Of a stretch of DNA of 30,110 nt, positions 21,168-29,232 are shown piece after piece. Positions within the stretch are counted from its first letter, which is position 1; the number at the start of each line of letters is the position of its first letter. The translations under genes were made by a program, and so were the position numbers. Below the pieces are notes generated by a model. It was not told the DNA's origin. It made no database searches and saw only the letters and a program-made list of their open reading frames with translations. This DNA comes from an uncultured Colwellia sp. GTDB taxonomy: Bacteria; Pseudomonadota; Gammaproteobacteria; Enterobacterales; Alteromonadaceae. The stretch is taken from assembly GCA_913020705.1 (NCBI GenBank), contig CAJWBY010000037.1, positions 1 through 30,110 on the forward strand, read 5' to 3'.

Positions 21168-21387
21168 ACAGTAACTAATAAATTCACGAATTTTATCTTT
21201 AATTTATGAAATGAAATACTGATAATTAACTCATTTTTCGAGGTGTATATTTGTGTAATGTATAAAACCTCATTGCTTAAGCTTTTTTAGTAAAATATTG
21301 AGCTCTAACACTTATTTACTTTCCAAATCATAGAAAAATAAGGTATGTTTAACTTAACAATACTTAATAAATTTTAGCTTTAAATAT

Positions 21388-22599
21388 ATGTATAGCACCT
21401 ATATAGCAAGACAAGCGATATTAGATAGAAATCGTGGCACAATTGGCTACGAACTTTTATTTAGAGATAGCCCTGATAACAAGTTCCCTGAAATTGATCA
21501 AGATGTTGCCAGTTCAAAATTGATCATTCAAAATCACTTACAAGGTGACATTCGTTCAATTAGTATGGGTAAACTTGCTTTTATTAACTTTACTGAAAAA
21601 TGTCTCGTTAATAAATACCCGCTAATGTTCGACAAAAGCTCTATTATTATCGAGCTTGTTGGTCATAAAGCGCCGACAGAACGTTTACTTAAAATTGTTA
21701 AGTTTTATCATAGTAAAGGTTATAAGGTTGCGTTGACTGAATATGATCTTGATGAAAAATGGGATGTTTTATTTCCATATATCTACATCATCAAAGTTGA
21801 TATTGAGGTGGTTAATCCTAAACGCTTACATAAAGTTATTGAACGTTTAAGAAATCATAGTGTTAAACTTGCTGCAGAGAAAGTTGAAACTAATTTTCAA
21901 GTACAAGCTTTAGCAGAAGTTGGCTTTAACTATTACCAAGGCTTTTTTTATCACGAGCCTGAAGTTGTAGAAGGGCAAACACTTGCACCAATAAAAACTC
22001 AAATGTTGAATCTAATTAGTGAAACATTCCATTCACCTTTAGATTACGACAAAATTGCTACAATTATTAGTCACGATGTAAATCTAACCGTTGGGTTGTT
22101 GAAAATGGTCAACAACGTTGCAACGTCAACAAGAGTTGAAGTTACCTCACTGAAACAAGCTGCAGCTTATTTAGGCGAAGACAAGTTAAAACAATTTGTG
22201 ACTATTCTCGCGCTATCTAAATTAACAACAGATAAGACAGATGAAGTATCTAAACAAGCGCTGATAACTGCAAAATTAATGACAGCACTAGCAAAAGAAA
22301 ATGCTTTTAAAGAAATTAGTGATTTTGCTTTCATTACAGGATTGTTAAGTGCGATTGAAGTTATTTTATGTATGCCAATTAATGAAATTATTAAAACAAT
22401 GCCATTAGCTTCTCCTATTGAAAATGCATTGGTTGATCATTCTGGTTTACTTGGTGAACTACTTGATTTAACAACAAAATATATTACGGGTAATGGCGAG
22501 AACATTAATCAGATAATTGATATGTATTCACTTGATGCCACTTCTATTCAGCAAGAGTTCATTGCTGCTTGTAAATGGTGTAAAGAGCTAGGTATATAA
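21388..22599 (+). CDS. Degenerate EAL-HDOD signalling protein
   Basis: A 403-residue protein of the YuxH/CdgJ-like architecture: an EAL-like domain (about 1-195) followed by HDOD (about 200-400, with LMKMVNN-type core LLKMVNNVATSTRVEVTSLKQAAAYLG). The phosphodiesterase motif EAL is replaced by ELL (GYELLFRD), and most metal-binding acidic residues are not evident, so c-di-GMP hydrolysis is unlikely. Relatives act in motility and biofilm control through protein contacts. The HD metal pair is not expected in HDOD and is not seen. There is no good ribosome-binding site before ATG 21388. The 220-base gap upstream shows no clear promoter. The gene is convergent with pfkA. Confidence 0.85.
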   Translation: MYSTYIARQAILDRNRGTIGYELLFRDSPDNKFPEIDQDVASSKLIIQNHLQGDIRSISMGKLAFINFTEKCLVNKYPLMFDKSSIIIELVGHKAPTERLLKIVKFYHSKGYKVALTEYDLDEKWDVLFPYIYIIKVDIEVVNPKRLHKVIERLRNHSVKLAAEKVETNFQVQALAEVGFNYYQGFFYHEPEVVEGQTLAPIKTQMLNLISETFHSPLDYDKIATIISHDVNLTVGLLKMVNNVATSTRVEVTSLKQAAAYLGEDKLKQFVTILALSKLTTDKTDEVSKQALITAKLMTALAKENAFKEISDFAFITGLLSAIEVILCMPINEIIKTMPLASPIENALVDHSGLLGELLDLTTKYITGNGENINQIIDMYSLDATSIQQEFIAACKWCKELGI

Positions 22600-22626
22600 G
22601 TAACAGCACATCAATCGATATTTTTT

Positions 22627-22664
22627 AAAGCCTACATTTTCTAATGTTGCGTAGGCTTTTTTAT
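22627..22664 (+). terminator. Intrinsic terminator after the EAL-HDOD gene
   Basis: AAAGCCTAC (22627-22635) pairs perfectly with GTAGGCTTT (22651-22659) over a 15-base loop, with T residues continuing to 22662. It lies between convergent genes and mainly serves the + strand. Confidence 0.75.
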
Positions 22665-22698
22665 TGATTGAGTTTATTGATTGAGTTTATTGATTGAG
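22660..22698. repeat. Three perfect 13-bp tandem repeats
   Basis: TTTATTGATTGAG occurs three times without a mismatch at 22660, 22673 and 22686, in the short gap between the convergent EAL-HDOD and pfkA genes. It begins in the terminator T run. It looks like a slippage-type minisatellite, and no function is suggested. Confidence 0.95.
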
Positions 22699-22710
22699 TA
22701 TTGTGTTTGA

Positions 22711-23718
22711 TTAATGTTGTGCGGTTAATGCAAGAATATTTTCTTGAGCTAATATTAAGCTTTCACTGACCTTTTCGTTATGTTGTACAGCTAGAGAAAG
22801 AGGAACTGTTACTAAAATATTATTACGCTCACCAATCATGACATTACTACTTCCTGCTATTAATTCCTGTACGGCAGAAACGCCCAACTTTGTTGCTAAT
22901 ATTCTATCTTTAGCTACAGGTGAGCCACCTCTTTGAATATAACCGAGTATGCAAGCAGTACAGTCAATGTTTGATGTTTGCTTTAATTGCCTTGCAAGTT
23001 CAGTAGCACCACCTCTCCAAAGATTTTCAGCTATAACGATAATGTAACTGGCATGTCTATTTTGTTGTGCGAGGGTTATTTCGTTGGCTAAATGAAGAAG
23101 TTTTTGTTGTTCGTCACCTTGGGTAAAACTTTCAAATGATAATATTTGTTCTGCAGCGCAAGCGATACCAACATTAAATGTTATATTCCCGCTACGTCGC
23201 CCCATTAATTCAACAATAAAAATTCGTTCGAAAGCTTCTGCGGTGTCACGTATTTTATCTATCCCTTCTATGCCTGTATTTATAGCAGTAGAAAAACCTA
23301 TGGTAAAGTCTGTACCATCAATATCATTATCAATGGTGCCAGGAATACCAATAACTTGCCCTGACCAATACTTTTTTAAAGCAAGTATGCCATTAAATGA
23401 ACCATCACCTCCAATCACAATTAATGCATCTACTTTTTCTTTAATTAGTGTCGCTGCGGCAGCCTTTAAACCTTGTTCTGTGAGCATAGCAGGGCAGCGA
23501 GCACTCTTTAAAATAGTACCGCCTCTTTGTATTATTCCACTTACACTTGCAAGGTTTAGGTTTGTAGAGTTGTCATCAATTAAACCGTTATAGCCAGAAT
23601 AAAAACCTAGCGTTTCTACTTTATAATGATGGGCAGCAAGAACGACTGCACGAATCGCTGCATTCATGCCTGGAGCATCGCCGCCACTTGTTAAAACCGC
23701 TATTCTTTTTATAGTCAT
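22711..23718 (-). CDS. pfkA: ATP-dependent 6-phosphofructokinase
   Basis: Cytoplasmic glycolytic kinase converting fructose-6-phosphate to fructose-1,6-bisphosphate. It has 335 residues (E. coli PfkA 320). The nucleotide-binding loop TSGGDAPGMNAA (10-21), GGDGS (103-107) and PGTIDND (126-132, catalytic Asp130) are present. Gly in GGDGS and in PGT indicates ATP rather than pyrophosphate as phosphoryl donor. MGRRSG and later GYIQRGG are also family blocks. It lies 134 bases downstream of pyk on the same strand, beyond a terminator, so it probably has its own promoter. The ATG has only a weak AGTGG-type site. Confidence 0.95.
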   Translation of the reverse strand: MTIKRIAVLTSGGDAPGMNAAIRAVVLAAHHYKVETLGFYSGYNGLIDDNSTNLNLASVSGIIQRGGTILKSARCPAMLTEQGLKAAAATLIKEKVDALIVIGGDGSFNGILALKKYWSGQVIGIPGTIDNDIDGTDFTIGFSTAINTGIEGIDKIRDTAEAFERIFIVELMGRRSGNITFNVGIACAAEQILSFESFTQGDEQQKLLHLANEITLAQQNRHASYIIVIAENLWRGGATELARQLKQTSNIDCTACILGYIQRGGSPVAKDRILATKLGVSAVQELIAGSSNVMIGERNNILVTVPLSLAVQHNEKVSESLILAQENILALTAQH

Positions 23719-23803
23719 ATACCACTTATTTGATAGATAAAGTAAATGTTACATTATGAAAAATTTCAGCAAACGTCATCGTCTGCTTGAAGTTATTTTA
23801 AGT

Positions 23804-23834
23804 ATAAAAAAAGGTAGCTAAATAGCTACCTTTT
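23804..23834 (-). terminator. Intrinsic terminator after pyk
   Basis: On the - strand AAAAGGTAGCT pairs with AGCTACCTTTT around a 4-base loop, and the T run continues to 23804 (seven or more T). It lies 19 bases past the pyk stop and separates pyk from pfkA. Confidence 0.9.
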
Positions 23835-23852
23835 AAAGTTAAAAGTTATCGC

Positions 23853-25304
23853 TTAACTTAAATGTTTTTTAGTTACTGTTAATACTTTTAATGTATTGGT
23901 TGCACCAACAGTTTCCATCATATCGCCATGCGTGAAGATAACTTTATCATCCACTTGCAAATCTGATTTATTCAATACTTGATTCAACACTTCATTTGTT
24001 AACTCTTCGTCTGAAAAAGTAGTCGAGTCAAATTCAACAGGGTAAACACCACGATAGATAGCTGTTTTATTTAATGTTTTCTGATGACGAGACAAAGAAT
24101 AAATAGGTAAGCCAGAGGTGATGCGAGACATTATTTTACTTGTATGTCCAGATTCTGTAAGTGATATAATCGCTTTAACACCTTCCAAGTGGTTTGCAGC
24201 ATACATTGCTGACATCGCAATTGTTTCTGAAATTTCAGTAAAAGTAAGTTCATTACGGTGTTTTGAAATATTTACTGAACGATGCTCTTCTGCACCGATA
24301 CATACAGATGCCATCGCTTTTACTGTTTCAACAGGGTATTTACCTGCAGCTGTTTCAGCACTAAGCATTACAGCATCAGTACCATCAAGTACTGCGTTTG
24401 CAACATCCATAACTTCAGCACGTGTCGGCATTGGGTTTTCTATCATTGTTTCCATCATTTGTGTTGCTGTTATTACAACACGGTTTAATTGACGGCTACG
24501 CAAAATTATGTGTTTTTGCTTGCCAACTAATGCAGCATCACCAATTTCAACACCTAAATCACCTCGAGCAACCATAACAACATCAGATGCTAGAATAATT
24601 TCATCAAGAACCTTGTCATCATTTACCGCTTCTGCGCGTTCAATTTTAGAGACTAAACGAGCATCACAGCCTGCTTCTTGTGCTAATAAACGTGCTTCAC
24701 GCATATCAGCTGCATCACGAGGAAAAGATACCGCTAAGAAATCAACATTAATTTTTGCCGCTAATTTAATATCTTCTTTATCTTTAGCAGTCAAAGCTGG
24801 AGCTGTTAAACCACCGCCTTGACGGTTAATACCTTTATTATTTGATAAAGGTCCGCCAACAGTAACTTCAGTGAAAACAGATTGTCCTTTGGTGCTTAAT
24901 ACTCTTAATTGAACACGACCGTCATCTAGTAAAAGAATATCACCAGGGATAACGTCTTGAGGTAATTTTTTGTAATCAATACCTACTTTCTCTTGGCAAC
25001 CTTCTCCTTTGGCTAATTCAGCATCAAGTTCAAACTTATCGCCAATAGCAAGTTTAATAGGGCCATTTTTAAAAGTAGAAACTCGAATTTTAGGGCCTTG
25101 TAAATCACCTAGAATACCAACATAAACACCTAGCTCTTTCGCAATTTCACGAACGTTATTTGCACGATCAATATGATCTTGTGGAATACCATGAGAAAAG
25201 TTTAACCTAACTACGTTTACACCAGCGGCTAATACTTCTTTCAATACGGCTTTGTCATCAGTGGCTGGCCCTAAGGTCGCTACAATTTTCGTTCTTCTAG
25301 GCAT
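23853..25304 (-). CDS. pyk: Pyruvate kinase (PykA type)
   Basis: Last step of glycolysis and Entner-Doudoroff: phosphoenolpyruvate plus ADP gives pyruvate plus ATP. It has 483 residues, near E. coli PykA (480). It contains [11 protein letters not shown] (start of the barrel), NFSHG (35-39), the active-site block SKIERAEAV (Lys220, Glu222), [12 protein letters not shown], and [27 protein letters not shown] small B domain falls about 70-170. The ATG follows AAGGA with good spacing. It is 72 bases downstream of hexR on the same strand and may be cotranscribed with it. I lean to PykA over PykF from its length and the MPRRTKIV start; the paralogue call is moderate. Confidence 0.96.
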   Translation of the reverse strand: MPRRTKIVATLGPATDDKAVLKEVLAAGVNVVRLNFSHGIPQDHIDRANNVREIAKELGVYVGILGDLQGPKIRVSTFKNGPIKLAIGDKFELDAELAKGEGCQEKVGIDYKKLPQDVIPGDILLLDDGRVQLRVLSTKGQSVFTEVTVGGPLSNNKGINRQGGGLTAPALTAKDKEDIKLAAKINVDFLAVSFPRDAADMREARLLAQEAGCDARLVSKIERAEAVNDDKVLDEIILASDVVMVARGDLGVEIGDAALVGKQKHIILRSRQLNRVVITATQMMETMIENPMPTRAEVMDVANAVLDGTDAVMLSAETAAGKYPVETVKAMASVCIGAEEHRSVNISKHRNELTFTEISETIAMSAMYAANHLEGVKAIISLTESGHTSKIMSRITSGLPIYSLSRHQKTLNKTAIYRGVYPVEFDSTTFSDEELTNEVLNQVLNKSDLQVDDKVIFTHGDMMETVGATNTLKVLTVTKKHLS

Positions 25305-25376
25305 CTTAATCCTTATTCTATAATTGTGTGGTTATGAACAGGTAACAGCGAGTGTTATTCTGTTTAATAACTTCGT

Positions 25377-26225
25377 CTAATCTTTACGGTCAAAGCGTGA
25401 GCTACGTAAACTGTCTTTTACTTTCTTTAAATTGTCTCTAAATTTTGTACCACGTCTTAATGTAAAACCTGTGGCTAATACATCAATTAGTGCAAGCTGG
25501 GCTATACGTGATGACATTGGCATATATAAATCTGTGTCTTCTGCAACATCAACAGATAAAACGATATTACATTCTTTCGACAGTGGAGTGCCTTCAGTGG
25601 TAATACCTATAACGATTGCATCGTTTTCTTTTGCTAAGCTTGCTACTTCTACAAGTGACTTTGTCCGGCCTGTATGAGAAATAACAACAACTACGTCACC
25701 TTGTCGGCTATTAATAGCACTCATACGTTGCATTAATATGTCATCAAAATAAACGACAGGTACATTGAAGCGGAAAAACTTATTTAAGGCGTCGTGAGCG
25801 ACAACAGCTGATGCACCTAAACCAAAAAACGATATTTTATTTGCTTGCGTTAAAACATCTACTGCACGGTTGATCACATTAGCATCTAAACTTTTACGCG
25901 CTAGTTCAAGACTTGCCATTGTTGATTCAAAAATTTTATCGGTATATTCATCAGCTGTATCGTTTTCGTCTACATGACGATTAACGTAAGGCGTACCGTT
26001 CGCTAAACTCTGTGCTAAGTGAAGTTTGAAATCAGGATAGCCTTTAGTGTCTAAACGACGGCAAAACCTGTTTACAGTGGGTTCACTGATGTTAGCTTGT
26101 TTAGCGAGTGCTGCTATACTTGCATGAATAACTGTTCCAGGAGATGACAATATTACTTCTGCCACCTTACGTTCAGATTTACTGAAAGTATCTAACTCGT
26201 TGGCGATCTTTTCTAATATATTCAT
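25377..26225 (-). CDS. hexR: RpiR-family regulator of sugar catabolism
   Basis: Transcription factor that controls zwf, the Entner-Doudoroff genes and central carbon genes, with 2-keto-3-deoxy-6-phosphogluconate as the known effector. The 282-residue protein has an N-terminal HTH (about 1-77, with SIAALAKQANISEPTVNRFCRRL) and a C-terminal SIS sugar-phosphate domain (about 125-260, with FFGLGASAVVAHDA and VVVISHTGRTKS). An AGGA ribosome-binding site lies 9 bases from the ATG. It is divergent from zwf, with two matching operators between them, the usual gammaproteobacterial layout. Confidence 0.95.
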   Translation of the reverse strand: MNILEKIANELDTFSKSERKVAEVILSSPGTVIHASIAALAKQANISEPTVNRFCRRLDTKGYPDFKLHLAQSLANGTPYVNRHVDENDTADEYTDKIFESTMASLELARKSLDANVINRAVDVLTQANKISFFGLGASAVVAHDALNKFFRFNVPVVYFDDILMQRMSAINSRQGDVVVVISHTGRTKSLVEVASLAKENDAIVIGITTEGTPLSKECNIVLSVDVAEDTDLYMPMSSRIAQLALIDVLATGFTLRRGTKFRDNLKKVKDSLRSSRFDRKD

Positions 26226-26440
26226 GAAGGTTAATCCTACTTATTTACAATAATTGTAATTAATTTTCTGTCTAAATGACGAGAATAATGAAAATTTATT
26301 TCATAATTACAGCTAATATAAAACACATTGGCAATTTTAAGCAAATTTTTAATTCATCTTTCATACTAAAACAAGTCACCATCATTGAATTTTTAATAAA
26401 ATCATATCTCAGGCTCGTTATTTACCTATAGTACCTAAAA

Positions 26441-26455
26441 TGTAATTTAATTACA
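26441..26455. promoter_or_regulatory. HexR operator 1
   Basis: TGTAATTTAATTACA is a perfect 15-bp palindrome that matches the HexR box of gammaproteobacteria. It lies in the 374-base hexR-zwf gap, 215 bp from the hexR start codon and about 120 bp upstream of the predicted zwf transcription start. Confidence 0.8.
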
Positions 26456-26501
26456 AAAAGTTCTTTACTGATGTGAGTATACCCGCTAAATTATGACTAA
26501 A

Positions 26502-26516
26502 TGTAGTTTAGTTACA
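26502..26516. promoter_or_regulatory. HexR operator 2
   Basis: TGTAGTTTAGTTACA differs from operator 1 at two positions and keeps the TGTA/TACA ends. It is centred 61 bp from operator 1 and 17 bp upstream of the zwf -35 element. The position allows either repression or activation, and HexR does both in relatives. Confidence 0.75.
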
Positions 26517-26532
26517 ATGTGCGATCTATTTA

Positions 26533-26561
26533 TTGTTAGCCTAAATTTTAGCTATTATTAT
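26533..26561 (+). promoter_or_regulatory. Sigma-70 promoter candidate for zwf
   Basis: TTGTTA (26533-26538), a 17-base spacer and TATTAT (26556-26561) match the -35/-10 consensus at 4/6 and 5/6. The start would be near 26568, about 32 bases before the zwf ATG. Confidence 0.55.
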
Positions 26562-26599
26562 GTATCAATAAAGAAAGCCTAAATAAGAGATAATGTTAT

Positions 26600-27883
26600 A
26601 TGAAAAATTCTGACCTTCAGTCTGCCAGTGAAATAGTTATTTTTGGTGCACTTGGTGACTTGTCTCGTCGCAAATTAATTCCTGCTTTATATCAATTAGA
26701 CCAAGCAGGACTTTTAAACGTCGAAAGTCGAATCGTGGGTGTTGCCCGTCAAGAACATACCGTTGAAGAATTAACCTCCTTTGTTGTCGATAACTTAACC
26801 GAATTTGTAAAAGAAGGTTTAGACAAAGATGTTTTAGCGCGCTTTAAATCACGCTTGGTTTATCAACAATTAGATTTTAAAGACACAGGGTCCTACAAAA
26901 ATTTAGCTGTAACATTAAAAGGGGGGCATGATACTCGTGTTTATTATTTTTCTACGCCTCCTGCTATTTATGGAGATATTACAGACGGCTTAAAATCAGC
27001 AAACCTTATTACAGACGCTGACCGTGTTGTAATGGAAAAGCCTATTGGAAATTGCCTTGCCTCTTCTAAAGTTATTAACGATCAAGTTTCGCGCTACTTT
27101 AATGAAAATCAAATTTATCGAATTGATCACTATTTGGGTAAAGAAACGGTATTGAACTTATTAGTGCTTCGTTTTGCTAATTCGCTTTTTACTAATAACT
27201 GGGATCGTAATAGCATTGATCATATTCAGATCACTGTTGCTGAAAGTGTTGGGATTGAAGGGCGTTGGGGCTTTTACGATGACGCAGGCCAAATGCGTGA
27301 CATGATACAGAATCATTTATTACAAGTTTTATCTTTATTAGCAATGGAACCACCAGCAGATTTAAGTGCTGACAGTGTTCGTGCTGAAAAACTCAAAGTC
27401 GTAAAAGCACTTGTGCCAATTAACCGTATGAACGTGAAAGAAAAAACAGTTCGTGGTCAATACGCTGATGGTTATTTAAATGGCTTACCAGTACCTGGTT
27501 ATTTGAATGAAGAAGGTGCAAATCAAAAGAGTAATACAGAAACTTTTGTTGCAATAAAAACTGAAATTGATAATTGGCGATGGGCAGGTGTACCTTTCTA
27601 CCTTAGAACGGGTAAACGCATGCCTGTTAAACACAGTGAAATCGTTGTTCAATTTAAGCCACAGGCACACAATATTTTTAAAGATAGCCATGTAGACTTA
27701 CCCGCGAATAAGCTAACCATTCGTTTGCAGCCTGATGAAGGGGTTGAATTGGAAATGATGAACAAAATTCCGGGCATAGCATCACAAATGCATATTCAAG
27801 AAAATAAACTTGATTTAAGTTTCTCTGAAATATTCTTACAAATAGATAATGAAAGAAAGCCAGATGCTGTATTTGTATTTTGA
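26600..27883 (+). CDS. zwf: Glucose-6-phosphate dehydrogenase, C-terminally truncated
   Basis: Oxidises glucose-6-phosphate with NAD(P)+ and feeds the Entner-Doudoroff and pentose phosphate routes. The N-terminal Rossmann motif FGALGDLSRRK, the substrate/active-site block RIDHYLGKE and RTGKRMPVKHSE are intact. Zwf proteins run to about 490 residues; this one follows the family through LDLSFSEIF (residue 412, nt 27835), then has 15 unrelated residues and stops at 427. About 79 C-terminal residues, normally containing ADAYERLL and the AGTWGP block, are gone, and foreign DNA follows. No frame after 27835 restores them. It is probably a pseudogene or impaired enzyme. The promoter and two HexR boxes upstream look intact. 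The missing 3' end may lie beyond the element. Confidence 0.9.
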   Translation: MKNSDLQSASEIVIFGALGDLSRRKLIPALYQLDQAGLLNVESRIVGVARQEHTVEELTSFVVDNLTEFVKEGLDKDVLARFKSRLVYQQLDFKDTGSYKNLAVTLKGGHDTRVYYFSTPPAIYGDITDGLKSANLITDADRVVMEKPIGNCLASSKVINDQVSRYFNENQIYRIDHYLGKETVLNLLVLRFANSLFTNNWDRNSIDHIQITVAESVGIEGRWGFYDDAGQMRDMIQNHLLQVLSLLAMEPPADLSADSVRAEKLKVVKALVPINRMNVKEKTVRGQYADGYLNGLPVPGYLNEEGANQKSNTETFVAIKTEIDNWRWAGVPFYLRTGKRMPVKHSEIVVQFKPQAHNIFKDSHVDLPANKLTIRLQPDEGVELEMMNKIPGIASQMHIQENKLDLSFSEIFLQIDNERKPDAVFVF

Positions 27884-28665
27884 GTTAGGTGGCGTTGGCT
27901 GCCCACCAACTGCATAAGGTTTAGAGGTTCTTGTAGTTGTTTGTTGATGAACTTGGCGTCAAGTACATGAATGGTCGAAAGTACGCTTGTAAGGGTGTGT
28001 GCATCCTTGAGGAGAACGTTATCTTTCTTTGTACGCTTAAGTCTTGCTTCAATTCTAGTGACTTCATAGTCAGGTACGCTTAAAAAACCTTTGACAGGAT
28101 CTTTTTCAAGTACTTTATTAGCGGATTTTCTATCGTAAATAATGACATGTTGAGATGACTTCATTGAACCAAGATAAGCTGTTTCTAATCGACCGTTTTG
28201 ATCATTAAAGTAGGATGAAAACTTTTTATAGCCATGGCTTACTGCCCAAATGAAATCAGTAGGTTTGTAGCCCTTATAGTCGATAGCGAAATCTATTCTT
28301 GTGATATACCCTTTGTCTAAAAAGAGAGCCCACCCACCAGGAACGGTTTTGTCTACAATATTTGCAATTAACTGCAATGCTTCTTTGTTTTGGTAGTTAA
28401 AGGATACTTTGACACTATTTCCCCCATGTCCTGCTGGGCAACACTGTATTTTTAGCCACCAGCCCTGTAGTGCTTGGTTTATAATAATGCCATTTTTGTA
28501 GTGCTCTTTTGCATTATGTAAAATACTAGGCAATGTTTTCTTAAGTTTACTAATATTTTTTTTAGTCTTATATTCTGTGAGAGGATCTACTTCACATATG
28601 ACTGATACATAATCAATCTTACTGCTTACAGAACTACTATTCATATTGTTATATATAACTACCAT
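27796..28665 (-). CDS. Rep_trans-type replication initiation protein
   Basis: 289-residue protein resembling the Rep_trans family (Pfam PF02486), which includes rolling-circle initiators such as filamentous-phage RstA and MOBT-type relaxases. Visible landmarks are RIDFAIDY (123-130, the acidic R-x-D-x-A-x-D metal motif), IIYDRKSANK (175-184, candidate nucleophile Tyr177) and VTRIEARLKR (202-211, second acidic motif). The ATG has AGG 7 bases upstream. It overlaps truncated zwf convergently by 88 bases, and its last 12 codons are antisense to authentic zwf sequence, so the insertion supplied its stop codon and tail. It is the last gene in the element's leftward gene set, 55 bases after the 79-residue ORF. 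Assignment rests on motifs and general pattern. Confidence 0.7.
   Translation of the reverse strand: MVVIYNNMNSSSVSSKIDYVSVICEVDPLTEYKTKKNISKLKKTLPSILHNAKEHYKNGIIINQALQGWWLKIQCCPAGHGGNSVKVSFNYQNKEALQLIANIVDKTVPGGWALFLDKGYITRIDFAIDYKGYKPTDFIWAVSHGYKKFSSYFNDQNGRLETAYLGSMKSSQHVIIYDRKSANKVLEKDPVKGFLSVPDYEVTRIEARLKRTKKDNVLLKDAHTLTSVLSTIHVLDAKFINKQLQEPLNLMQLVGSQRHLTQNTNTASGFLSLSICKNISEKLKSSLFS
27883..27911. repeat. Inverted repeat near the element boundary
   Basis: AGTTAGGTGG (27883-27892) pairs with CCACCAACT (27903-27911), 9 bp with one bulged A, around a 10-base loop that itself carries GTTGG. It begins at the last base of the zwf stop and lies inside rep on the other strand. It may be a recombination- or replication-related site, or chance in coding sequence. 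Confidence 0.35.
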
Positions 28666-28720
28666 ATCTTTACCTATTAATAATATTGTTTATAGTCACT
28701 CGCTAACTCGTAGTTAATAG

Positions 28721-28960
28721 TTACCAATGAGGGAAGTACTTGCCTATGTCATCAAGTAAGCCGACAACTAAAGTGTTTGGTTGCTCCCAATAACATAGGC
28801 AGCCCATAAAATTGATATCGATTAACTCTTTCAAAAGCTCATCCCTTTTGAATTTGCACTTAATTGCACAAGATTTCTCTGCAAGTCTTCCTCTGAGGGA
28901 TATTGTAAATTTAGGCTGGTGGTCGACCTTTGAAATAGGTTGAATTTCTGAGTAGGTCAT
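28721..28960 (-). CDS. Small hypothetical protein of the element
   Basis: 79-residue protein that I do not recognise. It has no signal peptide or membrane segment. Its middle is basic (LRGRLAEKSCAIKCKFKRDELLKEL), with two Cys close together (CAIKC) and another pair later (CLC); a metal site is possible but the spacing is not a known finger. The ATG overlaps the alpA stop (ATGA), with GAGGTGG upstream inside alpA, so the two are translationally coupled. Lying between an AlpA regulator and a Rep protein, it may help DNA replication or excision; this is inference from position alone. Confidence 0.7.
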   Translation of the reverse strand: MTYSEIQPISKVDHQPKFTISLRGRLAEKSCAIKCKFKRDELLKELIDINFMGCLCYWEQPNTLVVGLLDDIGKYFPHW

Positions 28961-29133
28961 TTCGCCACCTCAATTGAATTCATCCAACTTTCTATTTCCG
29001 ATTTTTCCCACCGAACAGCGCGGGCTGATAGGATTTTACGTCGCGGGAAGTTGCCTGCTTTTTCATATCGAAATATTGTTGAACGTGAAAGTCCGGTCAT
29101 TTGTCGGACTTCTTTGAAGGGAAGTAATTGCAT
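28957..29133 (-). CDS. AlpA-family excisionase/transcription regulator
   Basis: 58-residue winged-helix/MerR-like DNA-binding protein. It reads MQLLPFKEVRQMTGLSRSTIFRYEKAG, then NFPRRKILSARAVRW and a final helix KSEIESWM. The pattern (a turn at LSRSTIFRYEK, FP-R basic wing, RAVRW, E-I-E-W) is typical of AlpA, which in phages and islands activates or directs excision and represses or activates element genes. It has GAGG 9 bases before the ATG. It overlaps the 79-residue ORF by 4 bases. A palindrome about 51 bases upstream (29184-29205) is a candidate operator. It is too short to be found by a 60-residue ORF cut-off. Confidence 0.88.
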   Translation of the reverse strand: MQLLPFKEVRQMTGLSRSTIFRYEKAGNFPRRKILSARAVRWEKSEIESWMNSIEVAK

Positions 29134-29183
29134 TTAATATTGCCTCTGTTTGTTGGGAACAGGGCTTAATTTAGTGCAGAACG

Positions 29184-29205
29184 TTTCAGGTTAAGTTACC
29201 TGAAA
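29184..29205. promoter_or_regulatory. Perfect palindrome upstream of alpA
   Basis: TTTCAGGT (29184-29191) and ACCTGAAA (29198-29205) are perfect 8-bp inverted arms around TAAGTT, in the 99-base gap between the 283-residue ORF and alpA. There is no T run, so it is more likely an operator than a terminator. AlpA is the nearest DNA-binding protein and a natural candidate to bind it. Confidence 0.6.
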
Positions 29206-29232
29206 ATATATAAAATTAGTGGGTTGTTTTAG

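Noticed and set aside
22711..23718. Pyrophosphate-dependent phosphofructokinase
   Set aside because: GGDGS and PGTIDND carry Gly at both positions that distinguish ATP-dependent enzymes; PPi enzymes have Asp and Lys there.
27836..27883. zwf truncation by a simple frameshift or point mutation
   Set aside because: No reading frame after 27835 encodes the expected ADAYERLL and AGTWGP blocks; unrelated genes follow at once.
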